64,000 bases of DNA from Jejuia sp043557195 (GTDB taxonomy: Bacteria > Bacteroidota > Bacteroidia > Flavobacteriales > Flavobacteriaceae), in the NCBI GenBank assembly GCA_043557195.1, contig CP121314.1, positions 868,001 to 932,000 on the forward strand, written 5' to 3'. Position 1 is the stretch's first letter. Each line of letters opens with the position of its first letter. Shown here piece after piece: positions 36,540 to 44,682 of the stretch. The notes beneath the pieces are model-generated. The model made no database searches and was not told the DNA's origin. It saw only the letters and a program-made list of their open reading frames with translations. A program made the translations under genes and the position numbers.

Positions 36540-37310
36540 TTACTTACTAGCCAAAACTTCTGCTTTTCCTATAAATACATCTACTGTAGAAGCTTCACTA
36601 GAGTCTGGGTATTCATCCTTTATACGCTTAAAATATCCTAAAGCTTTATCAGCTTTCCCTAAATCTAGAGCAAGTGCACCAGCTTTATAAAGATACATAG
36701 GTGTAGTATATGCATTATCACGAAGGGCAATTGCTTTTTCGTAATATCCTAACGCATCCTCTTTCTGATCTAATTGTACAAATGCATCACCAATATTACC
36801 TTGGGCCAATGGCGCTAACACCTCATCATCACTATCAAATTCGCTTAAGTAAGTTATGGCATTTTTATAATCTTTTAATCTTAAATACGCAGTTCCAGCA
36901 TAATAGTTAGCCAAATTTGCTGCAGGTGTACCGCTGTATTCATCTATAATATCAAGCATTCCAAATTTACCCTCGCCACCATTTAATGCTAAATTGAACA
37001 AAGAATCTTTAGCAACACCGTTTACAGCTTCGTTAAAAAACTTTTGTGCCTGAAACATGTCGTTCATTGCATTTAACTGCTTCGGTTTTGCAAGGTATTC
37101 TTTATATGCTAACGATCCTAAAACAGCCGCAGCTACAACACCAACAATAATAAAAATGTATTTTTGGTTTTTAGCTACAAACGCCTCTGTCTTAGATGCA
37201 GTTTCATCCAAGGTATTAAAAACTTCAGCAGTTGTTGATCCCTCTTCTATATTTTGCTCCTTCTCCGCTTTGGTTTTAGGTTTGTATCCTCTTTTATTAT
37301 AAGTTGCCAT
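36540..37310 (-). CDS. Membrane-anchored tetratricopeptide repeat protein
   Basis: 256 residues from the chosen start; one membrane helix near residues 50-70, then three to four TPR-like repeats (YYAGTAYLRLKDYKNAI, AQGNIGDAFVQLDQKEDAL, YKAGALALDLGKADKAL). An upstream in-frame ATG at 37334 lies inside the -7 promoter box, so translation from 37310 (MATYNKRGYKPK) is preferred. Similar to the YfgM/BamD-like TPR proteins near ribH in flavobacteria; probably a scaffold for envelope proteins. Confidence 0.88.
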   Translation of the reverse strand: MATYNKRGYKPKTKAEKEQNIEEGSTTAEVFNTLDETASKTEAFVAKNQKYIFIIVGVVAAAVLGSLAYKEYLAKPKQLNAMNDMFQAQKFFNEAVNGVAKDSLFNLALNGGEGKFGMLDIIDEYSGTPAANLANYYAGTAYLRLKDYKNAITYLSEFDSDDEVLAPLAQGNIGDAFVQLDQKEDALGYYEKAIALRDNAYTTPMYLYKAGALALDLGKADKALGYFKRIKDEYPDSSEASTVDVFIGKAEVLASK

Positions 37311-37331
37311 ATATTCAAAATTAATATCGCG

Positions 37332-37339
37332 CAAAAATA
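37332..37339 (-). promoter_or_regulatory. -7 promoter element for the TPR-ribH unit
   Basis: Minus strand TATTTTTG, perfect match. It overlaps the furthest upstream in-frame ATG and so helps place the true start at 37310. Confidence 0.6.
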
Positions 37340-37407
37340 TAATTTTTCTTGTGATTTAAAAGGCTATTTATTTGTTATTTTTCAATAATTTGCACTTCTT
37401 TTTGCTA

Positions 37408-37415
37408 TATTTTTG
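37408..37415 (+). promoter_or_regulatory. -7 promoter element for recF
   Basis: TATTTTTG, perfect match, 31 bases before the recF ATG; a TTTG at 37389-37392 is 15 bases upstream, a little close. Divergent from the TPR promoter. Confidence 0.5.
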
Positions 37416-37445
37416 AATTAAACACGCTTTAAGTTACGCTATTTA

Positions 37446-38525
37446 ATGATTTTAAAATCACTTTCGTTAGTCAACTACAAAAATTTTGAAAGTCAGTCTT
37501 TTAATTTCAATGAAAAAATTAATTGTTTCGTTGGAAATAACGGTGTTGGCAAAACCAATATTTTAGATGCTATTTATCATCTCTCTTTTGGAAAAAGTTA
37601 TTTTAATCCTGTGGCGCTTCAAAATATTAAGCATGATGAAGATTTTTTTGTGGTGAATGGCGATTATGAAAAGGATGATAACCCTGAAAAAATAGTCATT
37701 AGTCTAAAACGCGGGCAAAAAAAAGTGATAAAGCGCAATGGTAAAGCTTATGAAAAATTTAGTGAACATATTGGTTTTTTGCCCCTAGTTATCATTTCTC
37801 CTGCCGATAGAGATTTAATTATTGAAGGCAGCAGCACACGACGTAAATTTATAGACAGTGTAATTTCGCAAAGTGATAAAAGTTATTTATCCAATTTGAT
37901 AAACTATAACAAAGTGCTAGCGCAGCGTAATGCTCTATTGAAATATTTTGCTCTAAATCACACCTTTAATGCAGATACTTTGGAAGTTTACAACGAGCAA
38001 CTCACAGAATATGGAACCATTATCTATGAAAAACGTGATGTGTTTTTAAAAGAGTTTATACCCATTTTTAAGTCTCGCTATGAGGCAATTAGTAACGGGA
38101 ATGAATCGGTAGATTTAGTGTATGAAAGTCATCTAGCTGAAGACAGCCTGAATACCTTATTGGTAAAGCATATAAATAAAGACAAGGCGTTACAATATAC
38201 CAGTGTGGGCATTCATAAAGATGATTTAGTGTTTAATATTGAAGGGCATCCAGTGAAAAAATTTGGAAGCCAAGGGCAACAAAAGTCGTTTTTAATTGCC
38301 TTAAAATTAGCACAGTTTGATTTTATAAAAGCGCAAAGCGGTGTAAATCCTATTTTATTGTTAGATGATATTTTTGATAAGCTTGACGAACAACGGGTGG
38401 CGCAAATTATTAAATTGGTTGATGATGAAAATTTTGGGCAGTTATTTATTAGCGATACTCATGCCGATAGAACTGAAAATGCTGTGAAGCAGGTGCATCA
38501 AAGTTATGAGATTTTTAAGTTGTAA
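37446..38525 (+). CDS. recF: DNA replication and repair protein RecF
   Basis: 359 residues. Walker A GNNGVGKTN at 30-38, ABC-type signature KFGSQGQQKS near 273 and Walker B ILLLDDIFDKLD near 302. Loads RecA at single-strand gaps with RecO and RecR. Followed after two bases by a lipoprotein gene; the recF - DUF721 neighbourhood is the usual flavobacterial order, here disturbed (see the chimera at 39288). Confidence 0.95.
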   Translation: MILKSLSLVNYKNFESQSFNFNEKINCFVGNNGVGKTNILDAIYHLSFGKSYFNPVALQNIKHDEDFFVVNGDYEKDDNPEKIVISLKRGQKKVIKRNGKAYEKFSEHIGFLPLVIISPADRDLIIEGSSTRRKFIDSVISQSDKSYLSNLINYNKVLAQRNALLKYFALNHTFNADTLEVYNEQLTEYGTIIYEKRDVFLKEFIPIFKSRYEAISNGNESVDLVYESHLAEDSLNTLLVKHINKDKALQYTSVGIHKDDLVFNIEGHPVKKFGSQGQQKSFLIALKLAQFDFIKAQSGVNPILLLDDIFDKLDEQRVAQIIKLVDDENFGQLFISDTHADRTENAVKQVHQSYEIFKL

Positions 38526-38527
38526 TC

Positions 38528-39277
38528 ATGAAAATTAATAATATTATTCTAATAAGTATAACTATCTTTAGTTGTCAAAATTACTCAAATGATGTTCAAA
38601 AAGATGTATTATTGGGTAATTGGAGTACAGTTTTAAGTGGAAATCAAAATCAATTGACATTCTATAAAGATTCAATTTTTTTTAATGAATTTGGATTAAG
38701 TTATATTGGTAAATGGGAAATTGATTCAACTAGAATTTACCTAAATCCAATTAAAGACAGTAAAAAAATCCCTTTGAAGAGCATGGTCTTAGACTATCAG
38801 TTAAACAAAACGAATGACACCTTAAATATCAAAAATCAAAAGGATAGTCTATTTAGGTATCCATTTCTCAAAATTCAAAATAAATTTGACTATTTAGAGA
38901 AAATTAATGGCTTTAATATTGAACTAGAAGAAAAACCAAATTTGATCCAAACTGGACATTTCGATCATGATATTAACGTATATGTAGGCTATAAAAACTC
39001 AAAAATAATAGTAAAAACTGATAGGTTTAATAATTTATATAAAATTAATACAGAAGCTATCGAATTATTTTTTTTGGATGAAGGTATAGATACTTCCCAA
39101 GTCAATTACAATCTAATTATTGATAAAAGAATACCAAAATCTAAAGTTGACTCAATAAAAAATATTCTAACCAATACAGTTATTAAAAAGTTTTTTAGAA
39201 TATACACGAATAAATACATAGATTATAGAAAAACAGACTGGAAAGAAGAAATTGATTGGTTCGGTATTCCAGAATAA
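38528..39277 (+). CDS. Hypothetical lipoprotein between recF and the DUF721 remnant
   Basis: 249 residues; lipobox FSC at Cys16. Middle part beta-rich (GNWSTVLSGNQNQLTFYKDS, YIGKWEID), then a helical part (KVDSIKNILTNTVIKKFF). No family recognised. Codon use is more AT-rich than recF, and it separates recF from the gene that normally follows it, so it may be a lineage-specific insertion. Confidence 0.75.
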   Translation: MKINNIILISITIFSCQNYSNDVQKDVLLGNWSTVLSGNQNQLTFYKDSIFFNEFGLSYIGKWEIDSTRIYLNPIKDSKKIPLKSMVLDYQLNKTNDTLNIKNQKDSLFRYPFLKIQNKFDYLEKINGFNIELEEKPNLIQTGHFDHDINVYVGYKNSKIIVKTDRFNNLYKINTEAIELFFLDEGIDTSQVNYNLIIDKRIPKSKVDSIKNILTNTVIKKFFRIYTNKYIDYRKTDWKEEIDWFGIPE

Positions 39278-39287
39278 AAATTAAACC

Positions 39288-39581
39288 ATGCCCAAACGCA
39301 ACAACGAACATATAAGTATTAAAGACGCCTTAAAAGAGTTTGTGGAAACCAACAAGCTAGAAAAAGGACTGAATAAAGTGAATGCTGCTATGAGTAAAGG
39401 AACAGTAAAGTTCTTCAATGAAGCCAAAGGATTTGGATTCATTAGCGAAGAAGACACAAACAAAGAACATTTTGTACACATTTCTGGTTTAATCGACGAA
39501 ATTCGCGAAGGCGATGAAGTTGAGTTTGAACTAAAAGAAGGAAAAAAAGGATTAAACGCAGTAAACGTTAAAGTTATTTAA
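39288..39581 (+). CDS. Chimera: N-terminus of a DUF721 protein fused to a complete cold-shock protein
   Basis: 97 residues. Residues 1-33 (MPKRNNEHISIKDALKEFVE..., KLEKGLNKVNA) match the start of flavobacterial DUF721 (DciA-like) proteins, whose roughly 65 remaining residues are absent. From Met35 (39390) the sequence is a full 63-residue cold-shock domain with both nucleic-acid motifs (KGFGFI and EHFVHIS). The fusion is in frame. A deletion joining the two genes is the simplest explanation. Whether translation starts at 39288, at 39390 or at both is open; no strong ribosome site precedes 39390. Terminator at 39615. Confidence 0.8.
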   Translation: MPKRNNEHISIKDALKEFVETNKLEKGLNKVNAAMSKGTVKFFNEAKGFGFISEEDTNKEHFVHISGLIDEIREGDEVEFELKEGKKGLNAVNVKVI

Positions 39582-39614
39582 TATATATATTATACTTTAA
39601 CAATTACAACGAAG

Positions 39615-39644
39615 AGTCTATCAGTTTCTTGATAGACTTTTTTT
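39615..39644 (+). terminator. Terminator after the chimeric cold-shock gene
   Basis: AGTCTATCA/TGATAGACT stem followed by seven T residues. Confidence 0.85.
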
Positions 39645-39694
39645 GTGGTACGAACTTTGCAGACAATAACATATATTAATTTAATACAAATACA

Positions 39695-39886
39695 ATGAGT
39701 ACAGGTACAGTAAAATTTTTCAACGATTCTAAAGGATTCGGATTCATAACAGAAGAAGGATCAGAAAAAGAACATTTTGTTCATATTTCTGGATTAATTG
39801 ACGAAGTTCGCGAAGGCGACAGCGTTGAGTTCGATCTTCAAGAAGGTAGAAAAGGTTTAAACGCAGTAAACGTAAAAGTAATCTAA
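39695..39886 (+). CDS. Cold-shock protein (CspA family)
   Basis: 63 residues, a single cold-shock domain with RNP1 (KGFGFI) and RNP2 (EHFVHIS). About 80 percent identical by eye to the domain in the chimera upstream, so the two are tandem duplicates. Binds single-stranded RNA/DNA as a chaperone, often after a temperature drop. Own terminator at 39914; the unusual length of the leader cannot be judged. Confidence 0.95.
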   Translation: MSTGTVKFFNDSKGFGFITEEGSEKEHFVHISGLIDEVREGDSVEFDLQEGRKGLNAVNVKVI

Positions 39887-39913
39887 TATATATTATTTCA
39901 CTTTATTGAACAG

Positions 39914-39950
39914 AAAAGCCCGAGACTCAGTCTCGGGCTTTTGTTTTTTT
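39914..39950 (+). terminator. Terminator after the cold-shock gene
   Basis: AAAAGCCCGAGAC/GTCTCGGGCTTTT, a 13-bp stem with a three-base loop, then a T-tract; one of the strongest in the window and also usable for the convergent ndk side. Confidence 0.9.
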
Positions 39951-40009
39951 ACACCTTACCTTAAAAGTTTTTAAAACTTTAGATAGATGTTAATTAAGTT
40001 CTTTCTTAG

Positions 40010-40429
40010 TTAAAACTGCTCTCTTCCTGAAAAATGAAATGCGCCTTCAATAGCTGCATTATCATCACTATCACTTCCGTGTACAGCATTTTCGCTAATA
40101 GAAGCTGCGTACAATTTTCTAATAGTACCTTCTGCTGCATCAGCAGGGTTTGTAGCACCTATTAAAGTTCTAAAATCTTCAACTGCATTTTCTTTTTCTA
40201 AGATTGCTGCCACTATTGGGCCACGTGTCATATATTCCACTAATTCTGGAAAAAAAGGACGCTCGTTATGTATTGCATAAAACGTTTCAGCATCTGCCTT
40301 TGTCATCTGCGTTAACTTCATTGCTACAATTCTAAACCCTGAAGCTGTAATTTTTTCTAATATTGCACCAATATGCCCTTTTTCAACTGCATCTGGTTTA
40401 AGCATTGTAAATGTTCTATTTGTTGCCAT
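40010..40429 (-). CDS. ndk: Nucleoside-diphosphate kinase
   Basis: 139 residues, normal length. TFTMLKPDAVEKGHIG at the start and the active-site His in ENAVHGSDSDDNA. Transfers phosphate between nucleoside tri- and diphosphates. Own promoter (40449-40479), divergent from nrnA. Confidence 0.97.
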   Translation of the reverse strand: MATNRTFTMLKPDAVEKGHIGAILEKITASGFRIVAMKLTQMTKADAETFYAIHNERPFFPELVEYMTRGPIVAAILEKENAVEDFRTLIGATNPADAAEGTIRKLYAASISENAVHGSDSDDNAAIEGAFHFSGREQF

Positions 40430-40448
40430 TTTGTTTTTTTATTTGCCG

Positions 40449-40479
40449 CAAAAGTAACGCATTTTCAATAAATAGCAAG
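40449..40479 (-). promoter_or_regulatory. Promoter of ndk (-33 and -7)
   Basis: Minus strand CTTG (40476-40479), 19-base spacer, TACTTTTG (40449-40456); three of four bases of the -33 consensus and a perfect -7, 20 bases from the ATG. Confidence 0.65.
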
Positions 40480-40491
40480 TTTAAAAAATTG

Positions 40492-40499
40492 TATCTTCG
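40492..40499 (+). promoter_or_regulatory. -7-like element directly before nrnA
   Basis: TATCTTCG, one mismatch to TAnnTTTG, only six bases before the ATG at 40506. If used, the transcript would be nearly leaderless. Confidence 0.35.
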
Positions 40500-40505
40500 T
40501 TTCCT

Positions 40506-41525
40506 ATGAATAGAAACGACATTACCGCTATAAAAGCGCTATTAAGCACACCAAAACACATCGTTATTGTATGCCATAAAAACCCTGATGGCGATGCTAT
40601 TGGATCTACATTAGGCTTATATCATTATCTTAAAAAGTACAATCATAATACTCAAGTAATTACACCCAATGATTATCCAGAATTTTTGAAATGGGCTCCA
40701 GGTGAGGATACTATTTTAAAATATGATACCCAAACAGAAGCGAGTAACAAAGCTATTGAAGATGCCAATATAATTTTCACCTTAGATTTTAATGCCTTTC
40801 ATAGAACAGGACAAATGCAACCAGCTCTTGAAACTTCAAAAGCAACAAAAATTTTAATCGATCATCATCAAGACCCTGATGATTATGCTACTTATATGTA
40901 CAGCGATGTTTCCATGAGTTCTACTTGTGAAATGATATATCATTTTATTGACATGTTGGGGGATTCTGATAAAATTGACGCTAACATTGCAACTTGTCTT
41001 TATTTGGGGATTATGACAGACACGGGTTCATTTAGATTTCCTTCCACGACTAGCACTACACATCGCATTGTAGCTGAATTAATTGAAAAAGGCGCAAAAA
41101 ACTCAGATATACATAATAATGTTTACGACACCAATAGTTATAACCGCTTGCAGTTATTGGGTTGTGCATTGACTAATTTAAAAGTGATTCCTGAGTTAAG
41201 AACTGCTTATATTACGTTAACACAAAACGAGCTTCGAAAATTCGATTATAAAAAAGGAGATACCGAAGGCGTAGTAAACTATGCCCTTTCTTTAGACAAC
41301 ATCATTTTTGCTGCAATTTTTATTGAAGACAAGCAAGAAGGTATCATTAAAATTTCTTTACGCTCAAAAGGTAGTTTCTCTGTTAACGAATTTTCAAGAG
41401 CACATTTTAGTGGTGGAGGTCACAACAATGCGGCTGGTGGACGCAGTGAAACATCACTCCATACAACGATTGAAAAATTTCTTAGTATATTGCCTCAATA
41501 TAAAGAAGCCCTAAATCATGAATAA
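40506..41525 (+). CDS. nrnA: DHH-family oligoribonuclease / pAp phosphatase (NrnA-like)
   Basis: 339 residues. DHH motifs NPDGDAIGS (about 26-34), TLDFN, DHHQDPDDY and the DHHA1 signature GGGHNNAAGG near the C-terminus are complete. Degrades short RNA oligonucleotides and 3'-phosphoadenosine 5'-phosphate. Overlaps gldI by 8 bases; the nrnA-gldI-PPIase order is typical for gliding flavobacteria. Confidence 0.94.
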   Translation: MNRNDITAIKALLSTPKHIVIVCHKNPDGDAIGSTLGLYHYLKKYNHNTQVITPNDYPEFLKWAPGEDTILKYDTQTEASNKAIEDANIIFTLDFNAFHRTGQMQPALETSKATKILIDHHQDPDDYATYMYSDVSMSSTCEMIYHFIDMLGDSDKIDANIATCLYLGIMTDTGSFRFPSTTSTTHRIVAELIEKGAKNSDIHNNVYDTNSYNRLQLLGCALTNLKVIPELRTAYITLTQNELRKFDYKKGDTEGVVNYALSLDNIIFAAIFIEDKQEGIIKISLRSKGSFSVNEFSRAHFSGGGHNNAAGGRSETSLHTTIEKFLSILPQYKEALNHE

Positions 41526-42066
41526 ATTTTTCACTTTAATAGTCGTAGCTCTACTTTGCTTTAGTTGCAAAACACCAGAAGCACGAAAACCCATTTCGGT
41601 AAAAACAGGTTCTTTTATAGATGAATCTCTAGAGCGCAATAAACAACTAAATGCCAAAGAGCAAGCGCTAATTGAGCAAATAATGTCTTCAAATGAGAGT
41701 AATGAATATATTGCTTCAGAAAACGGATTTTGGTACTACTACAATGCAAAGTCAAATGAAGAAACCATAGAAACTCCTGATTATGGAGATATAGTAAACT
41801 ACTCATACAACCTCAAAGATTTGAATGGCAACCTCATCTATCCTGAAGATAGTTTTAAAAACTTGGATTATGCAATGGACAGACAAGAATTGTTCACTGG
41901 CTTACGCGAAGGTTTAAAATTGATGAAACCCGGAGAAACTGTTACTTTTTTATTTCCATCTCAAAAAGCATACGGTTATTATGGTGATGAAGATAAAATT
42001 GGTACCAATATCCCTCTTATTGCAGAAGTGACTGTAAACTCAATTACCAAAACACAAGATAATTAG
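41518..42066 (+). CDS. gldI: Gliding-motility lipoprotein GldI (FKBP-type peptidyl-prolyl isomerase)
   Basis: 182 residues; lipobox CFSC (Cys17). The C-terminal half is an FKBP domain (YGDIVNYSYNLKDLNGNLIY, LREGLKLMKPGETVTFLFPS, YGDEDKIG). GldI is required for gliding and type IX secretion in Flavobacterium johnsoniae, presumably by folding envelope proteins. Overlaps nrnA; the next PPIase begins one base after the stop. Confidence 0.93.
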   Translation: MNKFFTLIVVALLCFSCKTPEARKPISVKTGSFIDESLERNKQLNAKEQALIEQIMSSNESNEYIASENGFWYYYNAKSNEETIETPDYGDIVNYSYNLKDLNGNLIYPEDSFKNLDYAMDRQELFTGLREGLKLMKPGETVTFLFPSQKAYGYYGDEDKIGTNIPLIAEVTVNSITKTQDN

Positions 42067-42067
42067 T

Positions 42068-43195
42068 ATGTTCAAATTGAATACTATAACCGTTTACATT
42101 CTAACGGTTTTTACGCTTGTTCTCTCAAGTTGTAAATCACAATATCCTGAATTAACAGATGGTATTTATGCTGAAATTAATACCACAAAAGGTAAAATGG
42201 TAGCCAAATTATATTATAAAAAGGCACCTGTTACCTCAGCAAACTTCATTTCATTGGCAGAAGGCACAAACACACTTGTTGCGGAAGAATACAAAGAAAA
42301 AAAGTTTTATGATGGCCTAATTTTTCACAGAGTGAAAGATAAATTTATGATTCAAGGTGGTGATCCATTAGGTACCGGTTTAGGAAATCCCGGATATCGC
42401 TTTATGGATGAATTTCATCCTGATTTAAAACACGATAAGCCTGGTGTTTTAGCAATGGCTAATCCTGGACCAAACTCAAATGGAAGTCAATTTTATATTA
42501 CTGAAGTGCCACGCCCAGATTTAGATAACCGCTATAGTGTTTTTGGAGAATTGGTTATTGGTTTAGATGTGCAAGATTCAATTTCGAATGTTAAAACTGA
42601 TGCCAAAGACAAACCTTTGGATAGCGTGGTGATTCATCAGTTAAATATTATTAGAAAAGGAAGCGACGCCAAAAAATTTGATGCCTTTAAAGTATTTAAA
42701 AACCATTTTGCCGAACGTGAAAAAAGAGAAAAAGCAGAGAAAGCCCGTAAAGCAAAGATTTTAAATGAGACTGTACAAAAGCATTCCAAACAAAAGGAAA
42801 AAGCCGTAACTCTAGAATCTGGCTTAAAATACTTTATTTCAGAAAAAGGTAATGGAGATCCATTAAAAGTGTTTTCTAAAGCAAAAACGCATTATGCTTT
42901 ATTCTTTGAGGACGGTACTTTGCTTGACACAAGCAACTTAACTTTAGCTGAAGCACTTGAAGCTGTTAATGAAAGAAAAAAGGCTGCGCAAAGGTATGCG
43001 CCTATTACTGCTGATTTAAGTCCCGATGCTCCAATGATTGCTGGTTTTAAAGAGGGTTTACAACAACTTAATGTTGGCGATAAAGCTACTTTATTCATTC
43101 CTTACCATTTAGCATACGGTGAAGCTGGAAACAGAGGTATCCCTCCTAGAACCAATCTTATTTTTGAAGTTGAAATTTTAAGTATGGCTAAATAG
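42068..43195 (+). CDS. Cyclophilin-FKBP fusion peptidyl-prolyl isomerase, exported lipoprotein
   Basis: 375 residues: lipobox LSSC (Cys22), cyclophilin-type domain about 30-195 (FHRVKDKFMIQGGDP, GVLAMANPGPNSNGSQFYIT), a Lys/Glu/Ala-rich helical linker (about 215-240) and an FKBP-type domain to the end (GFKEGLQQLNVGDKATLFIPYHLAYGE). The FKBP half lacks several aromatic pocket residues. Co-transcribed with gldI, so probably a periplasmic foldase for secreted or gliding proteins. Confidence 0.92.
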   Translation: MFKLNTITVYILTVFTLVLSSCKSQYPELTDGIYAEINTTKGKMVAKLYYKKAPVTSANFISLAEGTNTLVAEEYKEKKFYDGLIFHRVKDKFMIQGGDPLGTGLGNPGYRFMDEFHPDLKHDKPGVLAMANPGPNSNGSQFYITEVPRPDLDNRYSVFGELVIGLDVQDSISNVKTDAKDKPLDSVVIHQLNIIRKGSDAKKFDAFKVFKNHFAEREKREKAEKARKAKILNETVQKHSKQKEKAVTLESGLKYFISEKGNGDPLKVFSKAKTHYALFFEDGTLLDTSNLTLAEALEAVNERKKAAQRYAPITADLSPDAPMIAGFKEGLQQLNVGDKATLFIPYHLAYGEAGNRGIPPRTNLIFEVEILSMAK

Positions 43196-43259
43196 CTAAA
43201 CAAAATTTTAACAGATAAGTGTTGTTAAACCTTTATATTTACGACGTAAAACAATTTTC

Positions 43260-44180
43260 ATGCACGCATTAAAATTTGACTGGAATCCTGTAACGGGAAT
43301 AGATATTGTTGGCAACTTTAAACTCCATTTTTATAGCCTTATGTGGGTTATTGCTTTTGTTTTGGGTTGGTACATAATGAAACGTATTTATACCAAGGAA
43401 AAAGTAAAATTAGAATACTTAGACCCGATGTTTATTTATGTGGTATTGTCTACTATGCTCGGTGCTCGTTTAGGACATGTTCTGTTTTACCAGTCTGATC
43501 TTATCCAACAAGACTTTTTTAGTATATTTCTACCATTTAGTTTTAAAGATGGCATTGAGTTTACTGGTTTTCAAGGGTTAGCGAGTCACGGTGCTGCAAT
43601 TGGTATAATTATAGGGATGTATTTATATCGCAGAAAATACAACTACAAATCGTTGTTATGGATTTTAGACCGTTTAGTAATTCCTGTAGCGTCAGGTGCT
43701 GTTTTTGTTAGGATTGGAAATTTTATCAACTCTGAAATTATTGGCGAAAAATCTGGAGATTTTCCTTTGGGCGTGCGTTTTATTCAAGATCATTACAGTA
43801 AATACGATGTTGTTAGAAAAACAGGTATAAAAGATATACAAGAAGCCTATAACGCAGTTGCAAACAATCCTGAATTATTAGCTGCAGTTCCGTATCGTCA
43901 TCCTTCACAACTCTATGAATCTTTCTGTTACATTTTCGTATTCTTAATTTTATGGTATTTCTATTCTAAAACTCCTAAAAGAGATCAAACAGGATTTATT
44001 TTTGGATTGTTTTTAGTGTTACTTTGGACCGTTCGATTTTTTGTGGAATTTGTGAAAGAACCTCAAAACACAGAAAGAGCTAATTGGTTATTAAACACTG
44101 GACAATTACTCAGCATTCCTTTCGTTCTATTAGGGCTATATTTTATGTTTAAATACAAACCAAAAACACCCGTCCGTTAA
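43260..44180 (+). CDS. lgt: Prolipoprotein diacylglyceryl transferase
   Basis: 306 residues, seven membrane segments. Conserved GARLGHVLFY, RIGNFINSEIIG (the Lgt signature), and HPSQLYES. Adds diacylglycerol to the lipobox Cys of prolipoproteins, many of which are encoded in this window. DUF192 lipoprotein gene follows after three bases. Confidence 0.95.
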   Translation: MHALKFDWNPVTGIDIVGNFKLHFYSLMWVIAFVLGWYIMKRIYTKEKVKLEYLDPMFIYVVLSTMLGARLGHVLFYQSDLIQQDFFSIFLPFSFKDGIEFTGFQGLASHGAAIGIIIGMYLYRRKYNYKSLLWILDRLVIPVASGAVFVRIGNFINSEIIGEKSGDFPLGVRFIQDHYSKYDVVRKTGIKDIQEAYNAVANNPELLAAVPYRHPSQLYESFCYIFVFLILWYFYSKTPKRDQTGFIFGLFLVLLWTVRFFVEFVKEPQNTERANWLLNTGQLLSIPFVLLGLYFMFKYKPKTPVR

Positions 44181-44183
44181 AAC

Positions 44184-44672
44184 ATGAAACGCTTTTTTTG
44201 TTCCTTTTTTTTAGTATTGGTCTTCAATATTGCTCTTGTGTCATGCAAAAAAGAAAAACATAGCGTAACACAAACCGAGGTAAAATTCAAAAAAGAAGGC
44301 GAATTATCTATTTTTAATACTGAAAATGATTCCTTAAAAGTTGCTCTAGATATTGAAATCGCAGATACTGATTTTGATATCCAAACAGGATTGATGTACC
44401 GCAACTCTATGGAACCCCAACAAGGCATGCTTTTTATTTTTGAGGATGAGCGCGAGCGTTTCTTCTACATGAAAAACACTAGAATACCGCTAGATATCAT
44501 TTATATCAATACGAACCAGACTATTATTAGCTTTCAGAAAAACGCAAAACCCTTTGATGAAATGTCGCTTCCATCAGGTGGTCCTGCAAAATATGTGCTT
44601 GAAATTAATGCGGGTTTAGCTGATAAATGGGGATTAAAAGCAGGAGATTCTATCAGTTTTAAACCCCAATAA
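44184..44672 (+). CDS. DUF192 family lipoprotein
   Basis: 162 residues; signal and lipobox VSC (Cys21), then a DUF192 domain with GLMYRNSMEPQQGMLFIF, RFFYMKNTRIPLDIIYI and YVLEINAGLADKWGL. DUF192 proteins are small beta-barrel proteins of unknown function. Convergent with guaB, only 10 bases apart, without a clear hairpin. Confidence 0.9.
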   Translation: MKRFFCSFFLVLVFNIALVSCKKEKHSVTQTEVKFKKEGELSIFNTENDSLKVALDIEIADTDFDIQTGLMYRNSMEPQQGMLFIFEDERERFFYMKNTRIPLDIIYINTNQTIISFQKNAKPFDEMSLPSGGPAKYVLEINAGLADKWGLKAGDSISFKPQ

Positions 44673-44682
44673 TACTGTTAAT

